Below the pieces are notes generated by a model that saw only the letters and a list, made by a program, of their open reading frames with translations, was not told the DNA's origin and searched no databases. From assembly GCF_020687745.1 (NCBI RefSeq), contig NZ_JAJEWK010000009.1:1-64000 (forward strand): a stretch of 64,000 bases of DNA, written 5' to 3'. The position numbers and the translations under genes were made by a program. Source of the DNA: Chryseobacterium sp. MFBS3-17 (GTDB lineage: Bacteria > Bacteroidota > Bacteroidia > Flavobacteriales > Weeksellaceae). Shown one piece after another: positions 8,211-17,771 of this stretch (position 1 is its first letter; every line of letters starts with the position of its first letter).

Positions 8211-9359
8211 TTAATCAATGACGCTCCATCCTTTTTTTGGGTCATTGGTAGATTTTACTTCCTGCTCGTTCACAATAATATTTTCTTTACGCTGACCTAT
8301 ATAATCCAGATCGCTCAGTTTTCCGAAGATGTGTTCCAGACTCTTGAGTAACTGGCTGATGTTAAAGAAATCTTCTCCTGTATTATGGTGATCGTAGTTA
8401 ATTTCTGCTACCGTAGAGAGTTGGTTCAGCAGGGTGTGTGGGGAGATCTCACTCCATTCCATGCTGTAATTCAGCAATTCCTCCAGTTCAGCTTGTACCA
8501 TCATCTGTGTGTCATTATACAGATGCAGGGCCAGCTTGGCAAAAATATTCATCATCACAACCGGAGGCTGTACCGGAACCATGTTTTTCAGCTGAAAATA
8601 ATTTTCTCCGGTATGACGAATGATTGTGCGGCACATGGTTTTCACATTGTCAGCCATCACGTTATTCTGATTTTTATGACTGGTTTTCTGAATGATTTTA
8701 AAAGCCGACTGACGGATGTTGCCCAGGGCACTGGAAAAGCTGCCGTGATATTCCATCAATTTCGGATGGCTCTCTACAGCGGTGCACGGAGGTATGAAAT
8801 TGGAGTCAATCTGTGCAATTCCGGATTTAATGGCTACCTTGCCCAATACCAGATAGTTGCCGCCGGAAAAACTGCCGTTTAGTACCGAAACATCTACGAG
8901 TTCTATGCGGTGCGACGGCTGTGTAAAGGGGTGTCGAGGTGGTATTTCTTCCGAATCTATATCTCCGAAAGGTATTTTTTCGAAAGGATTCACAGACGCC
9001 AGAATATAGTAAACGCCTTCAGCCTCTTCCTGGGTGGCACCGGTCATTTCTTTTGCCAGACTCCGGATGTTGACCTTGTAGTCTGTGAGTTCAATGCGGT
9101 GACCGGCCAGCGTGACTGCGGTACATTTTTTAATGACGAGTTGGGCGTCATTGGTGGCGGTATTGTGAATTTCGTAGAGATTTTTATCGCCATATTTCTC
9201 TGTAGCCGGTAGTAGCCCGTAATTCAAGGCGTTAATAGGAATCGAATTGGCATCGCGCAACAAGTCGATTACAAAGTTTTCCTGGTGCACCAAGTGTTCC
9301 CGGGATATTTTCATCCCGTCTACCCAGTTTACGGCATGGTATTGTAAAGGCTTTATCAT
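8211..9359 (-). CDS. tssK: T6SS baseplate subunit TssK
   Basis: The 382-residue product begins with the TssK hallmark: VNWVDGMKISREHLVHQENF (residues 11-30), equivalent to the W-x-x-G-M-x-hydrophobic-x-x-x-H-hydrophobic-Q pattern. TssK links the baseplate wedge (TssEFG) to the membrane complex. Its start overlaps the tssN stop, so translation is likely coupled and the two products are made together. The C-terminal 20 residues are hydrophilic and end KKGWSVID. Length is slightly below the proteobacterial average, as seen in T6SSiii. Confidence 0.9.
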   Translation of the reverse strand: MIKPLQYHAVNWVDGMKISREHLVHQENFVIDLLRDANSIPINALNYGLLPATEKYGDKNLYEIHNTATNDAQLVIKKCTAVTLAGHRIELTDYKVNIRSLAKEMTGATQEEAEGVYYILASVNPFEKIPFGDIDSEEIPPRHPFTQPSHRIELVDVSVLNGSFSGGNYLVLGKVAIKSGIAQIDSNFIPPCTAVESHPKLMEYHGSFSSALGNIRQSAFKIIQKTSHKNQNNVMADNVKTMCRTIIRHTGENYFQLKNMVPVQPPVVMMNIFAKLALHLYNDTQMMVQAELEELLNYSMEWSEISPHTLLNQLSTVAEINYDHHNTGEDFFNISQLLKSLEHIFGKLSDLDYIGQRKENIIVNEQEVKSTNDPKKGWSVID

Positions 9360-10270
9360 AATAGTGTATTTTCAAGGTTTTGGCGTCCTTCTTCCTGGTG
9401 TCTGATGACTCTTTTACAGATGACCGTTTCATTTTCGGTAATGCGGTTGGTGGTAATGTCTTCATCAAAATCAATATATTTCCTGTTGCTGAAAAACGAT
9501 TTTTTGATGTAAAAGATCCAGTAGTAAGGTTCATTATTCTCATCGGTAAGCTTGATGGTAGATGAGGGGTTTTTGTGATTGTAATCATCGACCACCCGGA
9601 AGAACCAGTCACCGAAGGTAATTCCGGTGGGGAGCGTTTTGGCTTTGACCATAAATCGCTGCTGGTCTTCAGAATTTTTGCTGAGTTCCACATTCAGTAC
9701 CATGAGCCGGTCAAAATCCACCCCCTGAAAATTATGCGGTTTCTGCTCCGGATTATACCGCCAGGTTTTATAAATATCAAAGGGAATGCTGATGAACTGG
9801 ATGTAGCAATAGTAAAAAAGCAGCGGCACAAAGAAGATAAGCATACTGCTCGCAGCCATATAGGGATTGCCCAGTCCGGTGCTGATCCAGGAGAATATCC
9901 ATGTGAAAAGATAACCTCCTAAAGACAGACAGGCTATGGTAAGAATGCTCTCGAAAAGCATGCTCATTCCTAATGTTTTAATATGCTTTCTGAAATAATG
10001 GTGCAGCACATTTACATGCAGAATTCCCAACCCCAGATAAAATAACTGCGCGAAAAGATACCAGTACGGACTGAAGAGATTTCCGGAGAATCCCAGAAAC
10101 CCCGGCAGGCACAGAACCAGTGAAGCCAGCAGTACATAAATGATGATGTGCTTTAATTTAATGGCGGTTTTATTTTTACTGATGAGGCTCATGATCAGAA
10201 CCAGCAGTCCTACCACCAATGGCATAAGGATATACCTGAAGAATATACTTTTGAGAGAGCTTACCTCCAT
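9356..10270 (-). CDS. tssN: T6SSiii inner-membrane protein TssN
   Basis: A 304-residue protein with about five transmembrane helices in the first 170 residues (for instance YILMPLVVGLLVLIMSLI, then IIIYVLLASLVLCLPGFLG, and a later SMLIFFVPLLFYYCYIQF) followed by a cytoplasmic domain of about 130 residues (GVDFDRLMVLNVELSK, ITFGDWFFRVVDDYN, EPYYWIFYIKKSFFSNRKYIDFDED in sequence). This polytopic-plus-soluble architecture is TssN, the member of the subtype iii complex that contacts TssK. It overlaps the tssK start by 4 bp and is followed upstream by tssG after about 45 bp. Confidence 0.8.
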   Translation of the reverse strand: MEVSSLKSIFFRYILMPLVVGLLVLIMSLISKNKTAIKLKHIIIYVLLASLVLCLPGFLGFSGNLFSPYWYLFAQLFYLGLGILHVNVLHHYFRKHIKTLGMSMLFESILTIACLSLGGYLFTWIFSWISTGLGNPYMAASSMLIFFVPLLFYYCYIQFISIPFDIYKTWRYNPEQKPHNFQGVDFDRLMVLNVELSKNSEDQQRFMVKAKTLPTGITFGDWFFRVVDDYNHKNPSSTIKLTDENNEPYYWIFYIKKSFFSNRKYIDFDEDITTNRITENETVICKRVIRHQEEGRQNLENTLL

Positions 10271-10315
10271 AATTTGCTTTATTGTGTTTTCAAGTTGGGC
10301 TAATACAATAGCCGG

Positions 10316-11278
10316 TTAAATAAAAGTGGAATAGCTCAAACGGTTGGTGTTTGAAGTTTTTCCCAATACAAATGAGTTTTTTTCCTTTTCTGTAACAAAA
10401 TTCTCTTCTATCCTCACAGACAGTGGCATTAAATAATCATAAATCCCTTGTAATAATTTTCTGAAGGGGTGCCCCGGGACATATTTATGGATTTTCGGGT
10501 ACGGAATCGGCCCTATATTCACACGCCAGTTTCGTTCTCCATCCCAGTGAGCTCCATTGGGTATAAAATTTATTCCCAGTGTTGTGGTCCCCAGGTTGAT
10601 CATCCCATCCGGATCCTTCTGCTCATTAATTTTATTCGCAACAAAATCTATGCAGACTTTTACATTGAGGAACGCACTCAGGAACTTTTCTATCCATTTT
10701 CTGTTTCCCCGCACTTCATGCAAGAAGGGTAAGATGTGGAAAAAAGTCCGGGCGGTGTGCCCGTCTACTTCTTTCAGAAGGGGCCACAGGTCTGCAATTA
10801 CCTCAATGATTACATGAGACTGGTCTGCAATGTCCAGTTCCATTTCCTTCAGCAGGGCGGCAACCTCTGTATAGAAAAATTCCTGCTCAAAAGGCTGAAA
10901 AAAATTCCGCGCGCTTTCTTCTACCGCTTTTTGTTTCTTTATTTCCTTCACCACACTGTCCACATTGTAGCTTTGCTGTCCCAGTGACGGCGGGTGAAAT
11001 AATCCTTCCGGCAGATAATCATAAATGCTTTCCCGGTAGGTTTCCAGTACAATGGTTTGCTGATCCAGGCCGTAATGCGAAGTATATATTTTTTTGATAT
11101 CCTTCAGGTAGGGTCGGTCATTAACCCCTATTTTCTTAATGAAAACAGAGGCGTGCTCTTTATAATACTTCAGCAGGTTTGCCGTCACCGCTTCTACCTT
11201 GAAATCGGTGCCAAGTTTATTATAATTCAATTCTGAGATATGGTCTGTGTCTTTTCGCATCTTGTATTTATTCTGCAA
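10316..11278 (-). CDS. tssG: T6SS baseplate subunit TssG
   Basis: A 320-residue protein overlapping the end of tssF by 11 bp, the standard tssF-tssG arrangement. It has the segment YKEHASVFIKKIGVNDRPYL near residue 40, the central helical part LLKEMELDIADQSHVIIEVI, and a C-terminal region with NIGPIPYPKIHKYVPGHPF followed by IRIEENF-like strands. This fits a divergent T6SSiii TssG, part of the TssEFGK wedge. The N-terminus starts at the ATG at 11278; another Met lies six codons in. Identification relies mainly on operon order and size, with supporting sequence features. Confidence 0.78.
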   Translation of the reverse strand: MQNKYKMRKDTDHISELNYNKLGTDFKVEAVTANLLKYYKEHASVFIKKIGVNDRPYLKDIKKIYTSHYGLDQQTIVLETYRESIYDYLPEGLFHPPSLGQQSYNVDSVVKEIKKQKAVEESARNFFQPFEQEFFYTEVAALLKEMELDIADQSHVIIEVIADLWPLLKEVDGHTARTFFHILPFLHEVRGNRKWIEKFLSAFLNVKVCIDFVANKINEQKDPDGMINLGTTTLGINFIPNGAHWDGERNWRVNIGPIPYPKIHKYVPGHPFRKLLQGIYDYLMPLSVRIEENFVTEKEKNSFVLGKTSNTNRLSYSTFI

Positions 11279-13139
11279 TTACACCTTCATCTTTAATGGC
11301 AATCCGGTATTCCAGGCCGTCTATGGCTTTGGATTTTATATGATGCTTCAGCGTTTCTGCCATAGCGTCCCAGTATGACTTGCCATAAAACGTATAATTT
11401 TGTGGTTCTATGGAGATGTCTATGGTTCTTATAAATCCTTCATTCGGCTTTTCGCTGATCATAATTCCCCGCTTTACGGTGATGGACTTCATCTCATCCC
11501 GCAGCATCATCCTGCAATAATTTTTCACGTCTTCTATAGAGATAATTTTATCACGCGTGGTCAGCGCATACTTGTAGGCAAGGATGGTGTCCGATTGTTT
11601 CTTTTCCTGAGCGCCCCCGGTGGTTTCGGTAAGCAGGGTGATGCTCTGCAGCTTCTTCTGTGAGTTAAATTCTGTGCCGGGCCGTATGCCGTTGGCTAGA
11701 GCAGACTGGGTAACCCAGAATGCGGCATAGGTATGTGCGGAATTTTCCAGCGGCTCTATAATGACGTAATTAATGTCTTCTTTCAGTTCCTTATTGGCCA
11801 GTTCTACTTTCTTCATCAGCCCTTTCATCTTATCAGAGATTTCACTCAGTACATCTTTTACTTTATCTCTGTTGATGATGGAAAATGCAGCGACTTCATC
11901 CCGCAATAATTCCATGACATAGGCTATGAGATCTATGGCGTTCCGGTTAGTGAACCGTTCCATGCCGCCTTTTCGTACCGTGTACAGGCCTTTTTCCATT
12001 TCCTCATCCGGCGTAAAGGGAATTTCGTGGTAGGTCTTGCCCAGGCCGTCTGTCAATTCTTCTACGTACAGAAAATGTTCGTCTTCTGTGGTTTCCAGAG
12101 GGATGTTATTGCCCATGATGTCCAGACTGTACTCGGTCTTTTTCCATCCGCGGTTGTATACCGGGAACGCATTGAGTACGAAGAGGAAGTTTTCCAGAAT
12201 TTCTGCCGTAAACTGCGGCGGAAACTCCAGATCCAGCCATAATATTTTTTTATCCTGATAGGACAGAAATACAGGGTTTCCCTGATGGATATCTTCCGGA
12301 ACACCAGTAGTCATCTCTTCAAAAAGATGAGGGGTGAAGCCGGAAACTTCTATAAATTTATGCTGATACAGAGATTTGATGTCCGCACAGATTTTATATT
12401 GCAGGGATTGCTCTTCAAAAATTCCCCGGAAGCCTTCTTCGGGTATGGACTCATTATAAGTAAGTCCCGGCTGAACGGTAAGTGCTGTCCCGTTACAGGA
12501 TACTTTGATGTGCGGCAGTAGTTTGTAGAGGTATCCTACACCTTCGTAGGTGGGATTGGCACAGTAGAAACTCAGTCTTTCCGGAGGATTTCCGGATGCA
12601 TACCGGCTGAAATCAATGCCTATTTTCATTCTCCGAAACCGGTCGGGATCAGAAGGCATTCTGCTCACCGCAATTTTATTCATTTGCTCATCTATATGAT
12701 ATACCGTGTTTCCTGCCGCCATAAACAGGGTTTGAGCATTGATCAGCTGAATGTGATCTACGGGAGTGAGCGGGATTTCCAGCTGGCGGTCCGGTTGGTT
12801 TTTGCGGAAGGAATTCAATTGTTTCTTCACGAAGAACTCTGCGTGAGACATCAGGATTTCCCGGTCTTCATCGGGCATACAGAAAGCGATGGCGTGTGCC
12901 GGACTTGGGTGGGTGTATTTGGCCGGGGTCAGCATTCTGGCCAGTTTCTCCAGAATTCTGCCGTTGATGGTCTGAATTTCATTATTCGCCTTAAATACTT
13001 CTGTACTGAACGCATCAATCAGAAGTTTGACAAAAGGATCCAGACTCTGGATGTTTTTGACTCCCCAAAGTTTGGTCGCATTCTGCTGCATTCTGGATTT
13101 TATGGCTTCTTTAGAGTAGGCTTGCTGATTAAAACTCAT
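11268..13139 (-). CDS. tssF: T6SS baseplate subunit TssF (VasA)
   Basis: The 623-residue protein starts MSFNQQAYSKEAIKSRM and carries the TssF/VasA signatures LWGVKNIQSLDPFVKLLIDAFSTEVFK at residues 24-50 and ILEKLARMLTP followed by PSPAHAIAFCMP. The long beta-rich middle and the C-terminal GIMISEKPNEGFIRTIDISI region resemble phage gp6-like wedge proteins. It is the largest wedge subunit. It lies 12 bp after tssE and overlaps tssG, so the three are made from one mRNA. Confidence 0.9.
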   Translation of the reverse strand: MSFNQQAYSKEAIKSRMQQNATKLWGVKNIQSLDPFVKLLIDAFSTEVFKANNEIQTINGRILEKLARMLTPAKYTHPSPAHAIAFCMPDEDREILMSHAEFFVKKQLNSFRKNQPDRQLEIPLTPVDHIQLINAQTLFMAAGNTVYHIDEQMNKIAVSRMPSDPDRFRRMKIGIDFSRYASGNPPERLSFYCANPTYEGVGYLYKLLPHIKVSCNGTALTVQPGLTYNESIPEEGFRGIFEEQSLQYKICADIKSLYQHKFIEVSGFTPHLFEEMTTGVPEDIHQGNPVFLSYQDKKILWLDLEFPPQFTAEILENFLFVLNAFPVYNRGWKKTEYSLDIMGNNIPLETTEDEHFLYVEELTDGLGKTYHEIPFTPDEEMEKGLYTVRKGGMERFTNRNAIDLIAYVMELLRDEVAAFSIINRDKVKDVLSEISDKMKGLMKKVELANKELKEDINYVIIEPLENSAHTYAAFWVTQSALANGIRPGTEFNSQKKLQSITLLTETTGGAQEKKQSDTILAYKYALTTRDKIISIEDVKNYCRMMLRDEMKSITVKRGIMISEKPNEGFIRTIDISIEPQNYTFYGKSYWDAMAETLKHHIKSKAIDGLEYRIAIKDEGVIAE

Positions 13140-13151
13140 GGTCTCTCTTTA

Positions 13152-13592
13152 TTAATCTATAGACATCGGACTCAGAAACAGTTCCGTGGAAAAGGAAAAA
13201 TGCTCCCCTGTAGATTCAATTTTTGCATTGATTCCCACTTTTACTTTCTTTTTAACCTCGGTGAAATTCCGGGTTTCATAATTGTGTTCCACATAGGTAA
13301 TATGCGCCTGGATCACCGGCTGCGTAATTCGGGTCTCGTACTGGGCAATCTGTCTTTTCAGGCTGTTTATAAAGATGTTTTCCCACATGGCGGGCGATAC
13401 ACCATTGTCAAATTCCACACTCCATACATCATTTCCGTACTTCTCATCATAGCGGTTTTCGCCTTGCTTGGTAATGATGAGCAACATGATGTTCTGTGCA
13501 ATGCTTTCTCCCATACTGCACGTAGATATCGTACCGTTACTTACCATCACCGCTGAAGGATTGAAGGGTAAGCTGTAATTCTTCTGGTCCAT
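13152..13592 (-). CDS. tssE: T6SS baseplate subunit TssE (gp25-like)
   Basis: This 146-residue protein shows the gp25-like wedge fold: SIAQNIMLLIITKQGENRYDEKYGNDVW (residues about 30-57) corresponds to the I-x-x-x-L-hydrophobic-T-x-G-E-R-x-x-x-P-x-x-G stretch of the family, here with the G-E-N-R variant. The later WENIFINSLKRQIAQYETRI helix is also conserved. TssE connects the sheath to the baseplate. It starts 2 bp after... the upstream transglycosylase stop is at 13594, so the two genes abut without a gap. Confidence 0.85.
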   Translation of the reverse strand: MDQKNYSLPFNPSAVMVSNGTISTCSMGESIAQNIMLLIITKQGENRYDEKYGNDVWSVEFDNGVSPAMWENIFINSLKRQIAQYETRITQPVIQAHITYVEHNYETRNFTEVKKKVKVGINAKIESTGEHFSFSTELFLSPMSID

Positions 13593-13593
13593 C

Positions 13594-14472
13594 TTAATCT
13601 TCTGCTTTTAGTGAGTTCGAAAGAATTTTTGTTTTGTTGATTTCAAACTGAACCATCATCTCGGTAGGCAGATAGAAATCGCTTTCACCTTTTTCCTGAA
13701 GACGGCGTTCTATGCCGGGATTCCAGCTCAGCAGTTGTTTTGGGCTGATTTCCAGAACTTCTGCAATGGCCGAGATGCGGTAGGCACTGTTCAATTGGGT
13801 TTCTACCAGATCGGCTCCTTTTTTACCTTTATGGGTGCTCCGGGGTGCTGCCACCATACGCAATGTCCCGGAACTGTTGTTTTGGGCTGCAAAATTGTGG
13901 TAGTTATTCAGAACCTGGCTCAGTTCTCCGGTCGCATAGCTGGCATTCAGATATTTCTGAACATGATTCTGGGTTTCCTGGGGTAGGTATGGTCTGAAAT
14001 CTGTGTATAGCCGGGATCCGGCGCGGCTCATCGCCTTCTGAATATTCCCTTCGCCACAGTTATAAGCAGCCACTACAGTAATCCAGTTTCTGTATTTTTT
14101 GTAGAGGTTACTCAGGGAAACAGCGGCCGTTTGGGTACTTTTATACATATCTGAGCGTTCGTCTTCGGTAAGTCCGTACATGCTGGCATGGGCGGGCATG
14201 AACTGCCATACGCCTTTGGCTCCGGCATGTGATACCTGATGGCGGTCCAGACCGGATTCTATAATAGCCAGGTTGCGCAGGTGTTTCGGGATTCCCTTTT
14301 TTACAAACGTATATTCTATATAACTGACGAGTTGTCTGTTGTTTTTAATCACGCTCTGATACATCCGTACACTCTGTTCGGATGTGTTGTTTGCGGTGAG
14401 TGCCTGTGCCTTCACTTTACTGCTGATTAACACAAACAGAAAAATACCATAATATGTAATGATACGTCTCAA
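13594..14472 (-). CDS. Periplasmic lytic transglycosylase with SLT and LysM domains
   Basis: A MltD-like murein hydrolase. From the TTG at 14472 the product is 292 residues with a signal peptide (RRIITYYGIFLFVLISSKVKAQA) and starts 14 bp after the clpV stop. An ATG at 14523 is also in frame but would overlap clpV and place 17 odd residues before the signal. The SLT domain has the catalytic Glu in AIIESGLDRHQVSHAGAKG, then WQFMP and VVAAYNCGEGN. A LysM-like region near the C-terminus (YRISAIAEVLEISPKQLLSWN) binds peptidoglycan. Its place between clpV and tssE suggests it opens the wall for envelope-complex assembly, though a role as a general hydrolase is possible. Confidence 0.85.
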   Translation of the reverse strand: MRRIITYYGIFLFVLISSKVKAQALTANNTSEQSVRMYQSVIKNNRQLVSYIEYTFVKKGIPKHLRNLAIIESGLDRHQVSHAGAKGVWQFMPAHASMYGLTEDERSDMYKSTQTAAVSLSNLYKKYRNWITVVAAYNCGEGNIQKAMSRAGSRLYTDFRPYLPQETQNHVQKYLNASYATGELSQVLNNYHNFAAQNNSSGTLRMVAAPRSTHKGKKGADLVETQLNSAYRISAIAEVLEISPKQLLSWNPGIERRLQEKGESDFYLPTEMMVQFEINKTKILSNSLKAED

Positions 14473-14485
14473 TGCTCTGAATTTT

Positions 14486-16969
14486 TTATTGAATGGTCCA
14501 GCTGATATCGTTTTGTGCAGCATCCCAGTCTGCAGTGATGGTTTGTCCCGGTTTTACTTCTTCGCGTACAATTTTTTTGGATACCGGTCTCGCCAGTTTG
14601 GTGCGGATGACACCGGATATCTGTCGGGCTCCATATTTACTGCTGAAGCCGTTCAGTGCTAGGTTTTCTACCGCTTCACTGCTTACGCTGAGGTTCATGC
14701 CCAGACGTTCCATGGATTTCTGAAGCGTTTTGAGCTGAATTTCAAAAATTTTCCCGGCCATTTTTTCGGTGATGGGTGCAAAGGGAATAATCTCGGTTAT
14801 TCTTGCCAGGAATTCGGGACGGAATTTTCCCGATTCGTTCATGATTTTCATCAGATCCTTTGATTCCGGAATTTCATTTCGTTCAAAATATTGTACAATT
14901 TCCTCACTTCCGATATTGGAGGTAAATAGAATCAGGGAGTTGCTGAAGTCGCCTTCCTTGCCCAACTTGTCATGTACTTTTCCTTCGTCCATAATCTGAA
15001 GAAATACATCAAATACGGAACTGTGTGCTTTTTCTATTTCATCAAACAATACCACTGCATAAGGCTGTTGCCTGATCTTATTCACCAGCATACCCCCTTC
15101 TTCATACCCTACATATCCCGGAGGCGCTCCATAGAGTAATGCCGCCGAATGTTCTTCTTTGAATTCAGACATATCAAACCGGATCATGGATTTCTCATCA
15201 TTAAACAGCAATTCTGCTATAGACTTTGCCAGTTCCGTTTTGCCGGTTCCGGTGGGACCCAGCAAAAAGAAGGAACCGATAGGCTGCCCGGGTTTGTTCA
15301 GTCCGCTGCGGCTTTCTACAATGGATTCGGAGAGAATTCTGAGGGCATGATCCTGCCCGATGACTCGCTTCATGAGCAGGTCTTCCATATTCAGCAGTTT
15401 TTCTTTTTCGCCTGCTTGTATTTTCCCGATCGGGATTCCGGTTTTGGCTGCCATCACGGCTGCCATTTCCAGTTTACCTGCTTTTTCTCTTTTTACTGCC
15501 GCATGCTGCATCAGTTCAGCATAGGTTTCCTCCAGATGTTTTTTCAGTACGGAAACTTCCATAGTGTGGTCCAGCTTCGGATGCTCTGAGAGTAATCCCC
15601 ACAGAATAGGACTCAGTCTGTTTTCCAGCAGTTGGTACATCCACACCAGTTCATCGGCCAGACCGGGATTTTCTTCCTCATTTTGTGCCGTGAGCCGGTC
15701 ATAATCTTCCTTCCAGTTTTTCAGTTCGGTTTCGGAGAGTTCGTCCAGCATTTTAACGGAAGCCATGGTACGGTCCAGCAGGTCAATTGCTGAATCGGGC
15801 AGTTTTTTACCTTTGGAATATCTTTTGGCCAGACGCACGCATTCCTGAAGTGCATCCGGTTCCACTTCTATTTGATGATGTTTTTTGTAACCTTCCAGTA
15901 CCGCATCCATCATCTTCACACAGGTTGTGTCATCCGGTTCCAGAACATGCAGTACTTCAAAACGGCGGTCAAAGGCACGTTCCGGTTCTATGATTTTACG
16001 GTATTCTTCCTGAGTTGTGGCGCCTATAACCGTGATTTCGCCGCGCGCCAGTTCCGGTTTCAGTAAATTGGCCACATTTCCGGCACTGCCTTTCGGATCC
16101 AGCAGTGCGTGGATTTCATCAATGAATAAAACAGCTTTATGAATGGTTTTGCATTCGTTGATGACTTTTTTCAGCCGGTCTTCTATTTCTCCCTTGTAGG
16201 AGGTTCCTGCCAGCAGGGAACCGGTATCCAGTTCCAGCAAGGTGGCTTCTTTCAGTAGTTCCGGTACATTTCCTTTGCTGATTTCGGTGGCAAATCCTTC
16301 CAGTAAGGCTGTTTTGCCCACTCCGGGTTCACCCACAATAATGACATTGGGTTTGGTGCGGCGGCACAAAATCTCGATGAGGTTCCGCAGTTCTTTATCT
16401 CGTCCGATGATGGTGTCCAGTTTTCCGTCCCGTGCCTGTCTGGTTTTGTCTGTACAGTAACTTTGAATAGCCTGCAATGTGTGTCCTGTAGCAGAATTGC
16501 CGTTCAGTAATGCTTTTTCCTGATGGTCAATTTGCTGGGATTCCCCGCGGTACAGATTCAGAATTTCATGCTCACGCAAGGGCAGGGATTTGAGTTCCTG
16601 CGTGCTGTACGCGACATTGGGTTTGGCAATGGCAGCCAGCATACAAAGGGGTGAAATTTCGTCCAGACCCAGTTTCAGGCGAATCTCGTCTGCTTCTTCC
16701 AGTATCAGCTCGGCTTTGTTGTCCTGCGAGACCACTTCCGGAAGTTGATTGATCTTGGGCAGTTCTTCTATGCGTACATCTGCCCATTCATAAATGTATC
16801 CGGGATCTTTACCCAGACTAATCAGGAAACCTTTTAACCCGAAATCATTATGCAAAAGTGCCTGTAAAAGATGGGCTGCTCCATATTCCTGATTATAATT
16901 TTCCCGGGCTATGGATCTGGCAACATGAAATACTTCGTTTATGGTCTCATTGGTTAAGATTACGCTCAT
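14486..16969 (-). CDS. tssH: T6SS AAA+ ATPase TssH (ClpV), sheath disassembly
   Basis: The 827-residue product recycles contracted TssBC sheath. It has an N-terminal ClpV N-domain (ARENYNQEYGAAHLLQALL), a first AAA module with Walker A GEPGVGKTALL and Walker B AVLFIDEIHAL, a middle helical domain, and a second AAA module with GPTGTGKTELA and VVLFDEIEKAH, plus Arg-finger region ERAFDRRF. The ATG at 16969 (MSVILTNETINEVFH) gives the normal start; an upstream ATG at 17095 would add 42 residues with no family resemblance. It is the first gene of the 12-gene minus operon. Confidence 0.93.
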   Translation of the reverse strand: MSVILTNETINEVFHVARSIARENYNQEYGAAHLLQALLHNDFGLKGFLISLGKDPGYIYEWADVRIEELPKINQLPEVVSQDNKAELILEEADEIRLKLGLDEISPLCMLAAIAKPNVAYSTQELKSLPLREHEILNLYRGESQQIDHQEKALLNGNSATGHTLQAIQSYCTDKTRQARDGKLDTIIGRDKELRNLIEILCRRTKPNVIIVGEPGVGKTALLEGFATEISKGNVPELLKEATLLELDTGSLLAGTSYKGEIEDRLKKVINECKTIHKAVLFIDEIHALLDPKGSAGNVANLLKPELARGEITVIGATTQEEYRKIIEPERAFDRRFEVLHVLEPDDTTCVKMMDAVLEGYKKHHQIEVEPDALQECVRLAKRYSKGKKLPDSAIDLLDRTMASVKMLDELSETELKNWKEDYDRLTAQNEEENPGLADELVWMYQLLENRLSPILWGLLSEHPKLDHTMEVSVLKKHLEETYAELMQHAAVKREKAGKLEMAAVMAAKTGIPIGKIQAGEKEKLLNMEDLLMKRVIGQDHALRILSESIVESRSGLNKPGQPIGSFFLLGPTGTGKTELAKSIAELLFNDEKSMIRFDMSEFKEEHSAALLYGAPPGYVGYEEGGMLVNKIRQQPYAVVLFDEIEKAHSSVFDVFLQIMDEGKVHDKLGKEGDFSNSLILFTSNIGSEEIVQYFERNEIPESKDLMKIMNESGKFRPEFLARITEIIPFAPITEKMAGKIFEIQLKTLQKSMERLGMNLSVSSEAVENLALNGFSSKYGARQISGVIRTKLARPVSKKIVREEVKPGQTITADWDAAQNDISWTIQ

Positions 16970-17052
16970 AAATCTGCTTTTAATGTTGTGAATGTGGTCT
17001 GTAATTACACATTTATTTGCAGCAACAAAGCAATGCAATAACGATGTGTTTT

Positions 17053-17060
17053 CAAATATA
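17053..17060 (-). promoter_or_regulatory. Probable -7 element for the clpV operon
   Basis: TATATTTG on the minus strand (17060-17053), a perfect match to TAnnTTTG, lies 84 bp before the clpV ATG. No clear -33 TTTG was found at the usual spacing, and the hcp-type dyad is not at the 38-bp offset here. Confidence 0.45.
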
Positions 17061-17236
17061 GATAATTTTTTATAATTGAATAATAATTTCACCAAAAGTT
17101 TTAAAAACTCTTTATTGGTGTAGAATTGATAAGGGTTGGGGAGTTTGGTTCACTATCACTATGGTGTGAAAATCGTGTATTTTTTATGTAAAAAAGCGTT
17201 ATTTGATTTTTTTGTGATCTAAAGTTTTCAAGGATT

Positions 17237-17282
17237 GTCGTAAAATTACTACAACTATTTTGCCAAAGAGCCTCTATCTTTG
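17237..17282 (+). promoter_or_regulatory. hcp1 promoter with dyad operator
   Basis: The dyad GTCGTA-AAAT-TACTAC (17237-17252) is followed 38 bp from its first base by the -7 element TATCTTTG (17275-17282). There is no -33 element at the standard 19-bp spacing; the dyad covers that place, the geometry expected for an activator contacting polymerase. The 20-nt block TTGTCGTAAAATTACTACAA is identical before hcp2. Start codon of hcp1 is 44 bp downstream of the -7 element. Confidence 0.75.
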
Positions 17283-17325
17283 TCCTATTAAAATAAATAT
17301 TTATCAACATTTAAATCAACCAATC

Positions 17326-17730
17326 ATGGCAGCAAACAATTCCAGAGGGCTACTGAAATTTAATGGTGGCGAAGACCAGAAAGTATTAAAACTGAACTAC
17401 AGCGTAAGCAGAACGACCGATGTTTCGGGACGTGTGGCGTCTGATCCGTCTAATGCTTTAATCAAAGTAACCATAGAGGCTACTGAAAGTTCTACCATTT
17501 TGGAGAGCTTACTGAACGGTAAGTATAAGCCTACAGTAGGTGAAATTACTTTCAATAAAGCTCACGAAGAAGGTGAACTGATTAAGCTGAAGTGGGAAAA
17601 CGGCTATGTGATTCAGCACGAAGTAGATTTTGATGCGCTGAATGATAATAATATGCTGATTTCATTTGTAGTAAGTGCAGAAACGATTGATTATGGTTCA
17701 GCAATGTATGCAGGACTCTGGCCTTCTTAA
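17326..17730 (+). CDS. tssD: T6SS tube protein TssD (Hcp), copy 1
   Basis: A 134-residue Hcp-like protein of the T6SSiii type that polymerises into the inner tube. It starts at ATG 17326 (MAANNSRGLLKFNGG); an upstream start at 17260 would overlap the promoter. The sequence contains KVLKLNYSVSRTTDVSGRVA, a typical flavobacterial Hcp N-terminal segment, and ends YAGLWPS. It differs from copy 2 (23504) at a handful of residues, mostly at the C-terminus. A hairpin at 17772-17806 separates it from vgrG1, consistent with far higher hcp than vgrG expression. Confidence 0.92.
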   Translation: MAANNSRGLLKFNGGEDQKVLKLNYSVSRTTDVSGRVASDPSNALIKVTIEATESSTILESLLNGKYKPTVGEITFNKAHEEGELIKLKWENGYVIQHEVDFDALNDNNMLISFVVSAETIDYGSAMYAGLWPS

Positions 17731-17771
17731 TTGTAAGAATCAAAGTCAGAAAAATCTTATATGAATCATAC

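Noticed and set aside
17053-17098. Search for the hcp-type dyad in front of the clpV promoter
   Set aside because: The sequence 38 bp upstream of TATATTTG shows no resemblance to GTnGTA-N4-TACnAC.
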